Positions 7,294-14,824 of a stretch of DNA of 25,402 nucleotides are shown here, in pieces. How positions within the stretch are numbered: the stretch's first letter is position 1; every line of letters starts with the position of its first letter. The stretch comes from CAZAMT01 sp964486145 (lineage in GTDB: Bacteria; Bacteroidota; Bacteroidia; Bacteroidales; JAAAOM01). A program made the position numbers and the translations under genes. Under the pieces are notes generated by a model. That model was not told where the DNA came from. It was given only the letters and a program-made list of their open reading frames with translations, and did no database searches. The DNA lies in the NCBI GenBank assembly GCA_964486145.1, contig CAZAMT010000025.1, forward strand, positions 1 to 25,402, given 5' to 3'.

Positions 7294-9287
7294 TCTTCCA
7301 AAATCTTTGATTGATATGTATTTTCTACATGTTGCTCTTCAATCAAACTCATTAATCCCAGCAAGCCACCCCAATGGTAAAACCGAGCGGATGCATGTTG
7401 TTCTTCACCAACACCTGTGTGCGGATCATAGTTCTCCCTAACATATCTTCTTGCGCTCCAGTCCTTTAAAATCAATTCCCTTGATTTTGAAACCAAATCC
7501 GTTTTTGCTTTCGCTACTTCAGGTACATGCATGTAATTGTTTAATCCGAGATAAACCAAAAAATTCACCGGAGGCCATATTCGTCCATCCCAGTATTTCT
7601 GATCTTCGAACGCGGGGTGTGATCGGGATATGGTTGGTATAATCCATTCACCCCAAAATTCATCCGCATCATAAAAATAATTATCCATTACCTTTATGGC
7701 CTGTTTTTCGGTTGCTGCCCCTGCAATTAGTGGATAAAATCCATTAATGGCAGTAACTTGAGAAAATTCCCCTGTCTCCCAGTTCCTGTTGTAAAAAAAG
7801 TTTTTTTCCTCATTCCATAACTGCTGCAGGTTCTTTCGGTATTTATCGGCCTTTTCCCGAAGTTGATCCGCTTCTTCATTTTTCCCCAGTGCCTCTGCTA
7901 TACTGGCCAATGAGAGACAATCCAGGACATACAATCCATTAAGCGAAGCATCCCAGTGTTTGAGAATATGTTTATCTTTATCAAATGGAACGTCTGTATA
8001 AAGTACAGCACCATCCCATCCTGATTCCATGGAAGCACCAAACCATCCATTGATGGTATTGTTTTTCTGGGTTTCACTTGGTATACCCATCACTGGTTCA
8101 TATGGTGTTGAACCGTAACAAAGCAACCCATTGTAATTCCGGTTGTTATGCCACCAGTTATTCCATTCCATCAAGTCTTCATATAAAAGTTCAAGGATCC
8201 ATTTCTCCTGAAATTTATTGTATACCTGCATGGCACAGTAGGATCCAACGGGAGGTTGTGACCTGTCTCTACTTATAAATCCATTGGCCTGTTCAACATT
8301 CGGAACAAATGGCGTTCCTGCTTTTTCTTTTGCTTTTGTCATTTCAACGAGGTTGATGTATGCCACTTCCCGGCTTCCGGTTGCTGCAGCCAGGTAAGCT
8401 GCAAAATAAGTGTCCCAGCAGTATTGAACATACCCGCGGTTCCAGAGGCTCCATCGCCGGCTGACCGGACAGAGCACCCTGTCGTAGTTTGGTTCATATA
8501 CCACGTTCCACGAAACAACAGTTTGAATGGCATCAAAAATTTCCGCCATATTTCCAAAGGAGTGCTTTTTTTCTTCCCAGGTTGTTTTTTGCTCTTCAAC
8601 AATAGAGGTTATTTCCTTCACGGACCGATATTTACCTGTAGAAACACCGACCGGCCCGTTCATCTTAACCGCTAAATATGGCGACATTGCTCCGCCAATG
8701 TAATGTTCATCACTCAGGTTTCCTGTTGAATATACATGAATGATATCACTATCAAATGTTCCAATTAAGGTACTATCGCTGATGGAAACCGATCCTGGCC
8801 GGTTCCACATAACACCCGCCTGAACGAGTAATAATGGCTCTTTCTTACGTTTTATCTGATTCAAAGGGGTAATAAGTAAAACCAGGTCATCTCCGGCATG
8901 TGCCGATTCAACGCGAAAGTGTAACGGATCCTGGCCCATTTTTCCAGCCCAGTTTTTCAATTCTACCATTGTATATGATCCATCGTAAGCATGCGGACCC
9001 ATTAACAAATCCTCTTCATCAAATCCAAGCATTGCTTCCGTAATGATGTCTTTGTTATAGTAATCTTTAAATCCAAGATGAATGGAAAATGCCTCGGGCA
9101 TAAGAACATGCGAAAAAACACTCCGGTAGTTCCAGGTATTCCAACCTGATGCAAAATCATCCACCATCTTTTGATAAGTGCCTTCAGGATTATCTGGTTG
9201 ATCTGCAGACGAATTATTTTTATTCTGCGTGCAAGAAAATATCAGAAATAAGGAATATAATAAAAATGAAAAATAACGTAGGTACAT
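7290..9287 (-). CDS. Lipoprotein GH63/MGH1-like glycoside hydrolase
   Basis: A 665-residue lipoprotein: a hydrophobic N-terminus ends in a lipobox (FLIFSC, C19) followed by a polar N/S/D-rich linker. An N-terminal beta domain (about 35-235) leads into an (alpha/alpha)6 barrel. CWDTYFAAYLA near residue 290 holds D292, in the place of the general acid of GH63-like enzymes such as E. coli YgjK. RSQPPVGSY, YWDGRIWPPVNFLVYLGL and VRENYDPHTG (E618, likely base) are typical for this group. It should hydrolyse alpha-linked oligosaccharides in the periplasm or at the outer membrane; linkage cannot be read. It sits 18 bases after the UroD-like gene and overlaps the epimerase gene by 4 bases. The broken gene at 24452 is a paralogue. 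Confidence 0.87.
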   Translation of the reverse strand: MYLRYFSFLLYSLFLIFSCTQNKNNSSADQPDNPEGTYQKMVDDFASGWNTWNYRSVFSHVLMPEAFSIHLGFKDYYNKDIITEAMLGFDEEDLLMGPHAYDGSYTMVELKNWAGKMGQDPLHFRVESAHAGDDLVLLITPLNQIKRKKEPLLLVQAGVMWNRPGSVSISDSTLIGTFDSDIIHVYSTGNLSDEHYIGGAMSPYLAVKMNGPVGVSTGKYRSVKEITSIVEEQKTTWEEKKHSFGNMAEIFDAIQTVVSWNVVYEPNYDRVLCPVSRRWSLWNRGYVQYCWDTYFAAYLAAATGSREVAYINLVEMTKAKEKAGTPFVPNVEQANGFISRDRSQPPVGSYCAMQVYNKFQEKWILELLYEDLMEWNNWWHNNRNYNGLLCYGSTPYEPVMGIPSETQKNNTINGWFGASMESGWDGAVLYTDVPFDKDKHILKHWDASLNGLYVLDCLSLASIAEALGKNEEADQLREKADKYRKNLQQLWNEEKNFFYNRNWETGEFSQVTAINGFYPLIAGAATEKQAIKVMDNYFYDADEFWGEWIIPTISRSHPAFEDQKYWDGRIWPPVNFLVYLGLNNYMHVPEVAKAKTDLVSKSRELILKDWSARRYVRENYDPHTGVGEEQHASARFYHWGGLLGLMSLIEEQHVENTYQSKILEE

Positions 9288-9305
9288 GGTTATATTTTTT
9301 TTCGT

Positions 9306-10577
9306 TTAATATGAATTATTACTTGAACATGATGAATGAGTACTAAAATCTTCAATAGCTTCAAACATGGCTATGATATTTTCCGGTGGTACATCAGGTA
9401 GAATATTATGCACGGTATTGAAAACAAATCCTCCACCGGGCATAAAAATCTCCAGTCGTTCCTGTACTTGTTTTTTTACCATATCAGGACTTGCATTGTT
9501 TAGCACGCTGCGGGTGTCAATACCTCCTCCCCAAAATGTGATGTCTGCACCAAATTCGTGTTTGAGTATTTTCGGATCCATATCCACTGTATTGGTTTGC
9601 ACCGGGTTGATAATGTCAAAACCTGCTTCAATCAGATCGGGTATGAGTTTGTAAATCGAGCCGCAGGAATGCAAAAATGTATGCATTTCACTGTTCTTTT
9701 TTACAAATTCGCACAGTTGATGATGCCTATTTTTAAACAGGTTACGATATATTTCCGGATCCATGAAGGGGCCGTTATCCATGCCCAAATCATCGCCAAA
9801 CCTGATTATATGTACGACATCGCCAACCGCATTACAGATTTTTTCAAGATTTTCCAGGTGTTTCTCCATTAATGCATCCAAAAGTTTCTCCACACTGGCC
9901 GGATCCGCGTATAAGTCCATCAGGAAATTGTCCATACGCCTTAGAAAAGTACCCCATTCGAAGAGGTTGCAACCGGCTGTTATCATCAGGGCTTTATCCG
10001 TATTTTCTTTAAGATGTAAACAGTTGTTCCTTAATTTTTGCCAAAATCCGTCTTCACCTGCATGATCCCATGGGCTATGTGCAAAAGCCTGCCATAATAC
10101 TTTATCCATGGCGCTGTCCAAATCATTGAAAGTTTCAGGATATCCATCAAGATAAGGAAAATGCGTTTGATCAAAAAAGGTTGCTCCTGTTGGTTTTCGT
10201 GCAACAGGCGTTCCATTTTTGTCGAAGGCAACGATTGCCCCATCGGATTGTGTTTCAGGAGTGAACCATATTGGATAATATCCATTACTTCCATCCGACA
10301 ATGTGATTGGATACCAGTCAGAATCAAGGGTATTAAAAGCCCTGCCAACATCTATAACATCAATATGAAGTTCATCTATAATGGCATCTTCCGGTTGAGC
10401 CAGTTCCTGCACCACATCATATATCAGGGTTCTGCTATTTGCAATGTTCAGGTAGTTGGTGAGTTTATTGTAAGCAATGGCTGAAATGCCCGAACTAGGT
10501 GTAGAACCCATATCAACAGGCACTTTATCAGTCTCTTTATGGTTTATTGCATGCAATATCCGATCCCTTGATGTCAT
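9306..10577 (-). CDS. Uroporphyrinogen-decarboxylase-superfamily protein (MtaA/CmuA-like)
   Basis: A 423-residue cytoplasmic TIM-barrel protein from the MTSRDRI start, which fits family starts better than the ATG three codons earlier (10586). DRILHAINHKETDKVPVD, RFGDDLGMDNGPFMDPEIYR and FLHSCGSIYKLIPDLIEAGF (H303, C305) match the UroD/methylcobamide:CoM-methyltransferase group, where HxC binds zinc. The third zinc ligand, a Cys late in MtaA-type enzymes, is not evident; that region reads FNTVHNILPDVPPENI, with a His. It is the first gene of an operon with a glycoside hydrolase and an aldose epimerase, so a role on a sugar derivative, for example removing an O-methyl group, is possible, but no corrinoid protein gene is present here. 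A true haem-pathway HemE is unlikely from context and motifs. Confidence 0.8.
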   Translation of the reverse strand: MTSRDRILHAINHKETDKVPVDMGSTPSSGISAIAYNKLTNYLNIANSRTLIYDVVQELAQPEDAIIDELHIDVIDVGRAFNTLDSDWYPITLSDGSNGYYPIWFTPETQSDGAIVAFDKNGTPVARKPTGATFFDQTHFPYLDGYPETFNDLDSAMDKVLWQAFAHSPWDHAGEDGFWQKLRNNCLHLKENTDKALMITAGCNLFEWGTFLRRMDNFLMDLYADPASVEKLLDALMEKHLENLEKICNAVGDVVHIIRFGDDLGMDNGPFMDPEIYRNLFKNRHHQLCEFVKKNSEMHTFLHSCGSIYKLIPDLIEAGFDIINPVQTNTVDMDPKILKHEFGADITFWGGGIDTRSVLNNASPDMVKKQVQERLEIFMPGGGFVFNTVHNILPDVPPENIIAMFEAIEDFSTHSSCSSNNSY

Positions 10578-10642
10578 GAAATACAAATTAGTTTAAATCT
10601 GATTGGTAATGATAGTGGATTGATCCCGCTTTTATTTGGACA

Positions 10643-10673
10643 AATGTTTCAATCTGTATAACCAATGTTTCAA
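10643..10673. promoter_or_regulatory. Direct repeat with 21-bp period, candidate operator
   Basis: AATGTTTCAA occurs at 10643-10652 and again at 10664-10673, in the same orientation with starts exactly 21 bases apart; extended to 13 bases (AC-A/C-AATGTTTCAA) there is one mismatch. It lies in the 284-base divergent region between the UroD operon and the GH29 gene. Direct repeats two helical turns apart are the usual layout of AraC-type sites, including those of hybrid two-component regulators in Bacteroidota. No such regulator is encoded in the window. Confidence 0.4.
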
Positions 10674-10861
10674 ATTTACCTCTACTTTATCATACTGCAT
10701 CCATTGTAATCAAAAACCATTTATCTTAGACGCTTATCTGGCAATAAAAGAACTGAATCAAGGTGGTTCTGATGAATCAATAACTATATTCTTTGAATGA
10801 AATATACCACAAGATATCATTGAAAACCATGATTTTTAAACTAAATACAAAATCCTACATT

Positions 10862-12232
10862 ATGAATGCTAAAAAAGTTTATTTCATACTTATTCTTACT
10901 GCTGTTCTGAGCACGGTTGTTAATGCACAAAAAATTATCATCGATAAAAATAAGCCGGAACGTAAAGAATGGTTTCAATCCCTCGGGTTTGGGATGTTTA
11001 TTCACTGGAGTGTTGATGTGCAGGTAGGTGCCATCATTAGCCATAATGTTGCGGCAAGCTCAAAACCATACCAGGACCGGTATTTTAACGAATTACCCAA
11101 ATACTTCAACCCCAAAAATTTTGATCCGGAAGCCTGGGCCGGATTGGCTAAGCTCGCAGGAATGAAATACATGGTATTCACGGCCAAACATCACAATGGC
11201 TTTTGCATGTGGGATACCGAAACTGTTGATTTTAATATTACCAATACCCCTTACCAAAAAGATATATTAAAGGAAACCATCGATGCGTTCCGTAAATATG
11301 ATATTGCCATTGGGATCTATTTTTCGCCGGATGATTTTTACCTTAACTATATCCAGGGGATCCCTCCAACCCGAAACCTCCCTGAAGGAAATCCTGACAA
11401 TAACAAGGAGATGTGGGAAATTGAAAAGAAACAAATAAAGGAGTTATTGACCAACTATGGTAAAATAGATATCTTTTTTATTGATGAATATTATGATTAC
11501 GCCAATACGCTGGTAGCAGATTATTGCTGGCAGGTTGAGCCTGATCTTGTAGTTACACGCGGTGGAATGGAAACCCCGGAGCAAAAACTTCCTGATAAAC
11601 CCATACCCGGTCCCTGGGAGGCTTGTTTCACTATCGGAAGCCACTGGGCATATGTGCCGGATGAGGAGGTAAAAGATGGTGCTGAAATCATCAACATGTT
11701 AATCGAAACCCGGGCGAAAGGTGGTAATCTCCTTTTAAATGTAAGCCCCGACAGCCATGGAAAAATCCCACTCGAACAGGAAGCAAGATTACGTGAAGTT
11801 GCCCTGTGGATGATGGCTAATCAGGATGCCATTTACAATGTTGAACCATTCACTGTTATTAACGAACGTATAAGCTCCAACTGGTGGTTTGATGAGCCCG
11901 AACATTACTTTTGGTTTACAAAATCGAAAAACAAAAACACGGTTTATGCATTTGTTCCATCAAAAAACTGGGGCATCGGAGGATATAAAACCTTCTTCAT
12001 TCGTTCCTTAAAAGGAACTGAGGCGACAAAAGTCACCGTTCTCGGCCAGCACGATGAAGTGATGGAGTATAAATTGAAAACTTCACCGAAACCAGTAGTC
12101 TCTGTTGTTGAAGAAGGTATTTTTATCAATGCCATGAGAAACCATCGGACGAACAAGGAATGGCACAATCCTGTAGTAATAAAACTGGAAAATGTTGAAT
12201 ATAATCCACTCGTTGAGGAAATGGAAGAGTAA
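10862..12232 (+). CDS. Secreted GH29-family alpha-L-fucosidase-like enzyme
   Basis: The start at 10862 gives 456 residues with a clear signal peptide (MNAKKVYFILILTAVLSTVVNA); an upstream in-frame ATG at 10793 would add 23 polar residues and is unlikely. The GH29 TIM barrel shows GFGMFIHWS, the AKHHNGFCMWDTETVDFNIT segment, NTPYQKDILKE, GIYFSPDDF and WEACFTIGSHWAY. The nucleophile is expected at D208 in DIFFIDEYYDY, where most members read WfDgg, so the subsite wall differs from common fucosidases. It should release alpha-L-fucose or a similar sugar in the periplasm. The C-terminal 130 residues form a beta domain. It heads a likely unit with the mutarotase gene 87 bases downstream and the symporter, divergent from the UroD operon. 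Confidence 0.86.
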   Translation: MNAKKVYFILILTAVLSTVVNAQKIIIDKNKPERKEWFQSLGFGMFIHWSVDVQVGAIISHNVAASSKPYQDRYFNELPKYFNPKNFDPEAWAGLAKLAGMKYMVFTAKHHNGFCMWDTETVDFNITNTPYQKDILKETIDAFRKYDIAIGIYFSPDDFYLNYIQGIPPTRNLPEGNPDNNKEMWEIEKKQIKELLTNYGKIDIFFIDEYYDYANTLVADYCWQVEPDLVVTRGGMETPEQKLPDKPIPGPWEACFTIGSHWAYVPDEEVKDGAEIINMLIETRAKGGNLLLNVSPDSHGKIPLEQEARLREVALWMMANQDAIYNVEPFTVINERISSNWWFDEPEHYFWFTKSKNKNTVYAFVPSKNWGIGGYKTFFIRSLKGTEATKVTVLGQHDEVMEYKLKTSPKPVVSVVEEGIFINAMRNHRTNKEWHNPVVIKLENVEYNPLVEEMEE

Positions 12233-12319
12233 CAACCTCAAAAACAGTTTTCAAATCTCAAGAACAGTCGATAGTAAAGAATTTTTTGATGAACTACAAC
12301 AAACCATAAAAACCTTTTC

Positions 12320-12829
12320 ATGAAAGCACATTTTTTGATATGCTGCTTTTTCATTTTTATTGTTGGGTGTAATTATGACTTAAAAAAACAAGGAGTAAAT
12401 AACAACGAAGATGAAATGCACGCCGGATTAGCAACTGAAATCAGCGAGGAAGCAAAAGAGGGATATGTTATTCCGGCGGATAGTACGCAGGTAAAAAGAT
12501 ATTGTATGACCCTGGACTTAAAAGAAAATCCTGAATTAATAGAGGAGTACAAATACTGGCACCAGGACGAGCATATTTGGCCTGAGATTCCTGTGGGTAT
12601 GAGAGAAGTAGGTATCCGTGATATGGAAATATACCTTTACGGAAACCGTATGTTTTTGATCATGGAAACCACCATGGATTTTGATCTTGGAAAAGACTTT
12701 GAACGAATGGGACAATTGCCAGGACAAAAGGAATGGGCCGATTTTGTCCTGAAATTTCAGCAATCAGTTCCGGGTGCGCCCAATGGTTCAACATGGCAGT
12801 TAATGGAAAGGGTTTATAACTTAAAATGA
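12320..12829 (+). CDS. rhaM: L-rhamnose mutarotase-family lipoprotein
   Basis: A 169-residue protein. Residues 1-17 form a lipoprotein signal with lipobox IVGC (C17), followed by a linker of about 35 polar residues; residues about 56-169 are the L-rhamnose mutarotase domain (formerly DUF718). EEYKYWHQDEHIWPE aligns with the EEYQRRHNPIWPE segment of E. coli RhaM: Y77 and H81 correspond to its Y18 and H22. The position of its Y41 appears to be M102. The enzyme interconverts alpha and beta anomers of a 6-deoxyhexose. The known E. coli enzyme is cytoplasmic; the lipobox places this one outside the inner membrane. Its stop overlaps the symporter start by 4 bases, which ties anomer conversion to uptake. 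Confidence 0.85.
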   Translation: MKAHFLICCFFIFIVGCNYDLKKQGVNNNEDEMHAGLATEISEEAKEGYVIPADSTQVKRYCMTLDLKENPELIEEYKYWHQDEHIWPEIPVGMREVGIRDMEIYLYGNRMFLIMETTMDFDLGKDFERMGQLPGQKEWADFVLKFQQSVPGAPNGSTWQLMERVYNLK

Positions 12830-14436
12830 TGGAAAAAGGAATAGGATTGGTAGATTACATAATCATTTTTACTTACCTGGCAGGCATTTTATTTATTGGT
12901 ATATGGGTGGTACGAAAACAAAAAATGACCAGCAGTTCTTATTTCCTGGCCGGCCGATCGTTGAACTGGGTACTGGTGGGCGCTGCGCTTTTTGCATCCA
13001 ACATTTCTACCATTCATATGGTGGGACTGGCATCCGCAGGTTTCAGTGATGGCCTGGTGCAAGGGAATTTTGAGTGGATGGCAGCCTTTGTTCTTATCAT
13101 TTTAGGCCTTGTTTTTGCCCCATTTTATTTTAAAAACAAAATATCAACCTTGCCCGAATTCCTTGAAAAAAGGTACGACGGCCGCTCCCGCACCTTACTG
13201 GCTGTACTGGCCATTGCCGGCGCGCTTTTTATGCACATAGGGGTGAGTTTATATGCCGGTGCAGTGGTGTTTGAACAATTTTTTCATATTAACCGATGGT
13301 ATTCCATCCTTTTGATTGCAGGAATTACAGCGTTGTACACGGTTCTTGGCGGATTAAAGTCGGTTGTGGTTACCGAAACCGTGCAAACGGTTATTCTGAT
13401 TATAGGGGCAACTGCTATGACGGTGCTGGCAATATTTGCACTGCCCGAACATGGAATTACCAGTTATGCAGAATTGGAGTCAGCGCTTAAACCGGATCAA
13501 TTAAGTATGATACGCTCGGTTGAGAGCAGCCCTAAGTTGCCATGGTATGCCATATTGCTGGGGTATCCGGTTCTGGGAATTTGGTACTGGTGTGCTGATC
13601 AAACCATAGTGCAACGTGTATTGGGTGCGAAGTCCTTAAAAGATGCACAGGTAGGGCCCATTTTTGCCGGATTTATTAAAATCCTGCCGGTCTTTATCAT
13701 GGTAGTTCCCGGAATTCTGGCGTACATACTTTATGGCGATATCATTAATGATCCCAATGATGCCCTTCCAATGCTCATTATCCAGTTGTTACCAACCGGG
13801 CTCAAAGGAATACTTGCCGCTGCCTTATTGGCTGCACTAATGAGCACCATTGCTGCAGCTCTTAATTCATCAGCAACCCTGGTATCGGTGGATATTGTAA
13901 AAAGGTCCAACCCCCAGGTATCAGATAAATCGCAAGTACGTACCGGAAGGTGGACGGCTTTTCTTGTGATGGTAGCTGCTATCCTTTGGTCTCCGATGAT
14001 TGAGAAATTTACCAGCATTTTCGATGCCATTAATGAAATCCTTGCCAGACTTTCTCCACCCATTGCCTGCGTGTTTATCCTGGGAGTATTTTGGAAAAGA
14101 GGCACAAAAGAAGCAAGCGCTTTCACCATCATTTTTGGATTCATCCTGGGTATCATCGTTTTTTGGGCAGATTTTGGTGGTGAACGGATTATATCCCATG
14201 TGTGGGGCATCCCATATTTGTTGCAGAGCTGGTGGTTATTTGTAGTATGTTGTTTGGTCTACATCTTCATTAGCCTGCTAACACCAAGTCCGGCAGAAGA
14301 AAACATTCGCGAACTTACACTTGACAATCCACTGGCATTTATAACCAAAGGCCGCATTTCCGGAATGGCCGATCCACGAATTTTAGCGTTGGTGTTGTTC
14401 GTACTTATGGTCTCACTTTATTACCTTTTTAGATAG
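12826..14436 (+). CDS. Sodium:solute symporter (SSS family) sugar transporter
   Basis: A 536-residue inner-membrane protein with about 13-14 hydrophobic segments. SSYFLAGRSLNWVLVGAALF followed by ASNIS and a GLASAGFSDGL loop is the TM1-TM2 signature of SGLT-like symporters; YPVLGIWYWCADQTIVQRVL and LMSTIAAALNSSATL are further family blocks. It probably imports a monosaccharide with Na+. Neighbouring rhamnose mutarotase and GH29 genes suggest a 6-deoxyhexose as cargo, but specificity is inference. The ORF begins with ATGATG, so start may be 12826 or 12829; the first overlaps the mutarotase stop codon by 4 bases. Confidence 0.92.
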   Translation: MMEKGIGLVDYIIIFTYLAGILFIGIWVVRKQKMTSSSYFLAGRSLNWVLVGAALFASNISTIHMVGLASAGFSDGLVQGNFEWMAAFVLIILGLVFAPFYFKNKISTLPEFLEKRYDGRSRTLLAVLAIAGALFMHIGVSLYAGAVVFEQFFHINRWYSILLIAGITALYTVLGGLKSVVVTETVQTVILIIGATAMTVLAIFALPEHGITSYAELESALKPDQLSMIRSVESSPKLPWYAILLGYPVLGIWYWCADQTIVQRVLGAKSLKDAQVGPIFAGFIKILPVFIMVVPGILAYILYGDIINDPNDALPMLIIQLLPTGLKGILAAALLAALMSTIAAALNSSATLVSVDIVKRSNPQVSDKSQVRTGRWTAFLVMVAAILWSPMIEKFTSIFDAINEILARLSPPIACVFILGVFWKRGTKEASAFTIIFGFILGIIVFWADFGGERIISHVWGIPYLLQSWWLFVVCCLVYIFISLLTPSPAEENIRELTLDNPLAFITKGRISGMADPRILALVLFVLMVSLYYLFR

Positions 14437-14824
14437 AAATTAAATTTTTTAGATGAAAATAAGTTTTCAAATTTTTCATTGACTGATGGAAATTTAAACT
14501 GGAACGATTATGACTTGATTTTTCCTCTTTCTGATTTATATAATGGACAGATAGGAGCATAAACCACGAAACCATAAAAATGTAAACAACCTGGAATTTT
14601 ATCTTTGCGGGCCTCCCGTAATGGTTCAGGTTGCCAACAGCATGGTGACTGAACTGGGTGTGAACCAGGAGCAGATTGCTTACGATGAGTTTTAAAGTTG
14701 AGGAAGTCTTGCAAATGATTTCACCATTTTGAATAAATAATCATATTCATTAAATCAATACATCTATTTTAATTCAGGCTTTGTGTATATCTTGTTTTCA
14801 GTTTAATTAAAAAAAGAAAAGATA
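14437..14824. other. Spacer between symporter and beta-helix genes
   Basis: A 388-base gap. It holds a weak AT hairpin (TGAAAA-TAAG-TTTTCA, 14454-14469, followed by A/T residues) after the symporter and an oxidoreductase gene tail (listed separately). About 130 AT-rich bases follow, which should contain the beta-helix gene promoter; no clear TAnnTTTG element is seen. Confidence 0.5.
14582..14695 (+). pseudogene. C-terminal tail of an NqrF-like NADH oxidoreductase
   Basis: The plus-strand frame reads NNLEFYLCGPPVMVQVANSM, then TELGVNQEQIAYDEF and stop (14693-14695). YLCGPP is the C-terminal NAD(P)H-binding signature of ferredoxin-reductase-fold proteins, and the LEFYLCGPPxM...GV...I.yDeF pattern fits the end of NqrF, the NADH-oxidising subunit of the sodium-pumping NADH:quinone reductase. 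Only about 36 residues remain of a roughly 400-residue protein, with an in-frame stop a short way upstream and no start. It is a remnant left between two glycan-related genes, evidence of a past rearrangement. Confidence 0.6.

Noticed and set aside
9306..10577. Haem-biosynthetic uroporphyrinogen decarboxylase (hemE)
   Set aside because: It is about 70 residues longer than HemE, carries the HSCG zinc motif of methyltransferase relatives, and sits in a sugar operon.
13731..14210. 159-codon minus-strand ORF
   Set aside because: Antisense to the symporter gene; its content only mirrors the membrane-protein codons.
14454..14476. Hairpin TGAAAA-TAAG-TTTTCA after the symporter gene as terminator
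   Set aside because: Six base pairs, five of them A-T; too weak to call, though a run of T follows.
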